Positions 61,147-64,000 of a stretch of 64,000 bases of DNA are shown in pieces (positions within the stretch are counted from its first letter, which is position 1; every line of letters starts with the position of its first letter). The notes under the pieces are model-generated. The model made no database searches. It worked only from the letters and a program-made list of their open reading frames with translations, and was not told where the DNA came from. The stretch comes from Chitinophaga pinensis. GTDB taxonomy: Bacteria > Bacteroidota > Bacteroidia > UBA4408. The stretch is from contig CAMAVS010000003.1 in assembly GCA_945861665.1 (NCBI GenBank), forward strand, positions 209,362-273,361, written 5' to 3'. A program made the position numbers and the translations under genes.

Positions 61147-64000
61147 ATGAAACTAAAAGAAATTGTTTTGAAGAAACTTTACTATAGTAACATATTTGTT
61201 TTGTTTTTTGTTTTTGCACTATCTTCATCTTCTATAGCAGAGAATCTTTATTGGGTAGGGGGTAAAGGAAGTTGGAATAGCGCGAGTAATTGGTCCTTGA
61301 AAAGTGATGGAGTGGCTTCAGGATTAATTCCTTCCACTTCTGATAATGTTTATTTTGATCAAAATTCTTTTAAAAAGTCAAACCAATCAGTAGTAATTTC
61401 AGAAGAAGCACATTGTAATGATTTTTACTGGGTAAATTCCGGCTTTGGAAATTCCATTATAGGTAGTCCCCTCTCAAACTTATTTATTTCGGGTTCTTTT
61501 GTTACCCAAAATAATTCTTTCAACACTTATTTAGGCACAATTTCATTTATTTCTCCCATTTTAGGAAATATTATTAAAACAAATAATCAGTTATTTAAGT
61601 GTAACATCCTTTTTGACAATGTACTTGGAGGGTGGATTTTGCAAGATAAATTTTATTCTTCATCAACCGTAACACTTTCAGCCGGTTCATTTAGTTCAGC
61701 CGGTAATAATTTTACTTGTAAATCCTTTATATCAAATGGTGTTAATTTACGTGTTCTTGATTTTACGAATTCCTTTATTAGTATAGAAGATATTTGGAAT
61801 GTTGATGGTACAAGCAATTTTACATTTGCAGCTCAATCTTCCAATTTGAATTTAAAAAACATCTTGACCCCTTCTAGTTTTGTGTCAAAAGGTGGTTTAC
61901 AATATGGCAAGTTTGGTGGTGGGATTCAACAACAAGCAATGACAGTTACTACTACAGTTGTTCCAAGTTTATGTAATGGTGCTTGTTTGGCCACTATTAC
62001 AGCAAACCCTTTGGGTGGTGTTCCGCCTTATACTTATTTATGGAGTGATGGACAAACAACACAAACGGCCGTTGCTCTATGCGCAGGGAGTTACTTGGTT
62101 GTTGTGACTGACGCAAATGGTACTCAAGTAGCTTCATTTGCTAATGTTACCGACCCTCAGCCCATAATTGTTTTCTTTACTAATGTTTCTCCACTTTGTA
62201 ATGGAGATTGTAATGGAAGTAGCTCTTCTTCTGTTGCCGGAGGTACACCCCCTTATTCTTATTTGTGGACTCCAGGTAATCAGAATACACCTAACATTAC
62301 TAATCAATGCGCTGGGGTTTATACTTGTACTGTAACCGATTCAAATGGTTGTTCACGTTCTCAAAATTCTACCATTACACAACCTTCCGTGTTGGCACCG
62401 AACGGAACATCCACAAACGTTCGTTGCAACGGTGCTTGTGATGGAACAGCAACCGTAGCGCCCACTGGTGGTACTGCTCCTTATACTTATTCTTGGTCTC
62501 CTGGTTTACAAATAACACCTTCAATAAATGGATTGTGTCCTGGAACATATACTTGCACAGTAACGGATAATAATTTATGTACAGCTACTTATACTGTAAC
62601 CATTACCCAGCCGAATGTATTAGTGGTAAATGCTACCACGGTAAAGCCTACTTGTGTTGGTTTGTGCAATGGTTCGGCAACTGCAAATCCAACGGGTGGT
62701 ACAGCACCTTATACCTATTTATGGGTGCCAGGTGGGCAAACAACGCAAACTATTTCAGGTCAGTGTGCAGGGATATATACCGTTACTGTGACTGATACGA
62801 ATGGTTGTATGGTTATTCAATCTGTTACAATTACGCCGCCAAACCTTTTTTCTGTATCAATTAATTCCACAAGCTTAGTATGTTTTGGTGATTGCAATGC
62901 GACTGCGGCTACAACTATTGTTGGTGGTACAGCACCTTATACCTATTTGTGGGCTCCGGGTGGTCAAACCACTTCTAGTATTGCCAACTTATGCGCAGGG
63001 AATTATTCTGTAACTGTAACGGATGCAAATGGCTGTACTGCAAATGCTGTTGTAATTATTACACAACCCACATTGTTAACTGTTACAGCTTCATTTACAC
63101 CTACAAGTTGTAATGGTGCTTGTACAGGAACTGCAACTGCAACACCTGCAGGTGGAAATACACCTTATACTTATTTATGGTCACCGGGTGGTCAAACTAC
63201 ACAAACAATAAACGGACTTTGTCCAGGTACTTACACAGTTATAGTAACAGATACAAATGGGTGTATAGCAACAACAAATGTAACCGTTACTCAACCTCCT
63301 GCGCTAACGGTTACTTTAGTATCACAAAATATCAGTTGTATTGGAAATTGCGATGGTCTAATAACCGCCACTCCGGCTGGAGGAAGCCCACCTTATACTT
63401 ATTTATGGTCACCGGGTGGTCAAACTACACAAACAATAAACGGACTTTGTCCAGGTACTTACACAGTTATTGTAACAGATACAAATGGGTGTACAGTAAT
63501 ACAAAATGTTACCATTACGCAACCGCCACTTTTAACGGCAACTATGACTCTAAACTCTGCTAGTTGTGGAATTTGTGATGGTGTTGCAACAGTTAGTCCT
63601 AGCGGAGGAACTCCTCCTTATGCTTATTTTTGGACTCCAAGCGGTCAAATAACTCCTACAGCAACTGGCTTATGTAGTGGAAACTATTCTGTAACCGTTA
63701 CAGATTCTAGAGGATGTACAGTAACATTGGGAATTTTCATACCACAAGCTATTACAATAGTTATAACTAGTAATGATACTTCTGTAAGCTGTTTTGGTTC
63801 TTGTGATGGTGCTGCAACAGCAACACCAAGTGGAGGAACTCCACCATACGCATATTCTTGGAGTCCAGGTGGACAAAATACTCAAAGTGTTGTAGGCTTA
63901 TGTGCAGGAACATATACAGTTACTGTTACTGATGCAAATGGTTGTTTTAGTTCTGCTTTTGTAACTTTTACTAATCCTCCTCAATTGCTTTTTTCCACTT
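61147..64000 (+). CDS. Giant SprB-repeat surface protein, 3' end beyond window
   Basis: The frame is open from ATG 61147 to the window end, 951 codons. It begins with a signal peptide (about 1-31) and a NLYWVGGKGSWNSASNWS domain of the type found at the N-terminus of large Bacteroidota surface proteins. A beta-helix-like stretch follows to about residue 260, then nine or more repeats of about 76 residues: C-NG-x-C-x-G-x-x-T ... GGTxPYTYxWxPGGQTT ... LCxGxYTVTVTDxNGC. These match the SprB repeat, named after the gliding adhesin SprB of Flavobacterium. It is probably a T9SS-exported adhesin, with its sorting domain outside the window. Confidence 0.88.
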   Translation, partial: MKLKEIVLKKLYYSNIFVLFFVFALSSSSIAENLYWVGGKGSWNSASNWSLKSDGVASGLIPSTSDNVYFDQNSFKKSNQSVVISEEAHCNDFYWVNSGFGNSIIGSPLSNLFISGSFVTQNNSFNTYLGTISFISPILGNIIKTNNQLFKCNILFDNVLGGWILQDKFYSSSTVTLSAGSFSSAGNNFTCKSFISNGVNLRVLDFTNSFISIEDIWNVDGTSNFTFAAQSSNLNLKNILTPSSFVSKGGLQYGKFGGGIQQQAMTVTTTVVPSLCNGACLATITANPLGGVPPYTYLWSDGQTTQTAVALCAGSYLVVVTDANGTQVASFANVTDPQPIIVFFTNVSPLCNGDCNGSSSSSVAGGTPPYSYLWTPGNQNTPNITNQCAGVYTCTVTDSNGCSRSQNSTITQPSVLAPNGTSTNVRCNGACDGTATVAPTGGTAPYTYSWSPGLQITPSINGLCPGTYTCTVTDNNLCTATYTVTITQPNVLVVNATTVKPTCVGLCNGSATANPTGGTAPYTYLWVPGGQTTQTISGQCAGIYTVTVTDTNGCMVIQSVTITPPNLFSVSINSTSLVCFGDCNATAATTIVGGTAPYTYLWAPGGQTTSSIANLCAGNYSVTVTDANGCTANAVVIITQPTLLTVTASFTPTSCNGACTGTATATPAGGNTPYTYLWSPGGQTTQTINGLCPGTYTVIVTDTNGCIATTNVTVTQPPALTVTLVSQNISCIGNCDGLITATPAGGSPPYTYLWSPGGQTTQTINGLCPGTYTVIVTDTNGCTVIQNVTITQPPLLTATMTLNSASCGICDGVATVSPSGGTPPYAYFWTPSGQITPTATGLCSGNYSVTVTDSRGCTVTLGIFIPQAITIVITSNDTSVSCFGSCDGAATATPSGGTPPYAYSWSPGGQNTQSVVGLCAGTYTVTVTDANGCFSSAFVTFTNPPQLLFST
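61942..64000 (+). repeat. Tandem 228-bp SprB-type coding repeats (9 or more units)
   Basis: Units of about 76 codons recur with conserved GGTxPYTYLW, GGQTTQT, LCAGxYTVTVTD and NGC blocks. The unit with GICDGVATVSP (near 63565) lacks one residue of the C-NG-x-C spacing. Units 6 and 7 share a 105-bp block (63161-63265 and 63389-63493) with a single difference, pointing to a recent duplication or gene conversion. Confidence 0.85.

Noticed and set aside
62577..63563. Plus-strand ORFs of 72 and 147 codons rich in Y, N and W within the SprB-repeat gene
   Set aside because: They are alternate-frame readings of the repeats; the main frame from 61147 is open throughout.
61942..64000. Possible CRISPR or non-coding tandem array
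   Set aside because: The period is 228 bp, a multiple of three, the frame is preserved and the translated units are clear SprB-type domains.
1..64000. tRNA or rRNA genes
   Set aside because: Intergenic gaps are short and none showed a cloverleaf or a GTTCRANNC T-arm that I could support by eye.

Overview
The window is AT-rich DNA from a member of the Bacteroidota. Evidence for this is the type IX secretion (T9SS) C-terminal sorting domains, the T9SS regulator PorX, SprB-type repeats, promoters of the TTG-N(18-20)-TAnnTTTG type, the lack of Shine-Dalgarno sequences, and Bacteroidota-type families such as DUF5606, DUF3467, the long Nif3 and the glutamate formimidoyltransferase-cyclodeaminase fusion. 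It reads as an ordinary chromosomal backbone. I saw no transposase, integrase, CRISPR array, plasmid gene, tRNA or rRNA.

Layout. 1-6 kb: a long periplasmic TPR protein (cut by the window start), a T9SS cargo protein and an outer-membrane barrel with calcium-binding-type repeats and a SPOR-like tail. 6-17 kb: UvrD/PcrA helicase, an aminotransferase plus initiating phosphoglycosyl transferase, a zinc-ribbon protein with Nif3, then the compact run lpxK-punA-recR-glycosyltransferase. 17-25.6 kb: DinB-like protein, M3 oligopeptidase, DUF5606, a 1.4 kb patch of decayed genes (19.9-21.3 kb), the histidine-catabolism pair ftcD-hutI, and an HD phosphohydrolase. 25.7-31.6 kb: porX-tsaE, a CotH-type T9SS cargo, alanine dehydrogenase, a small DUF4258-like protein and MarC. 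31.6-42.3 kb: an RluF-like pseudouridine synthase, a repeat-rich T9SS cargo, DUF721, an M23-LysM peptidase, cyclophilin, a YqaA-like membrane protein, ribosomal protein L19, TsaC/Sua5, a glycosyltransferase, two uncharacterised proteins and PIN-PhoH. 42.5-49.2 kb: DUF3467, purA, a tiny STAS-like ORF, fur, spoT/relA, a CCG-domain protein, a barrel-like protein and fabI. 49.3-55.5 kb: three glycosyltransferases and uvrA. 55.6-64 kb: a deoxyhypusine synthase-like protein, a tandem universal stress protein, a decayed YjbR/MmcQ gene, a second repeat-rich T9SS cargo, mutY, and the start of a very large SprB-repeat surface protein that runs off the window.

How the parts fit. At least four secreted proteins carry T9SS sorting domains, the SprB-like protein is probably a fifth, and porX lies in the same window. 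DNA repair is well represented (uvrD, recR, uvrA, mutY), and both tsaE and tsaC of the tRNA t6A pathway are present. Several gene ends are marked by hairpins with T-tracts.

The less ordinary observations are: an in-frame S4 domain upstream of the first usable start codon of the pseudouridine synthase; a beta-barrel-like gene broken by a single TAG; two gene relics (an epimerase mosaic and YjbR); a GT2 protein fused to a WcaJ-like module whose catalytic part is missing; a deoxyhypusine synthase homologue without the expected catalytic lysine; and a 39-codon STAS-like ORF between fur and purA. I did not find a convincing new multi-gene system.
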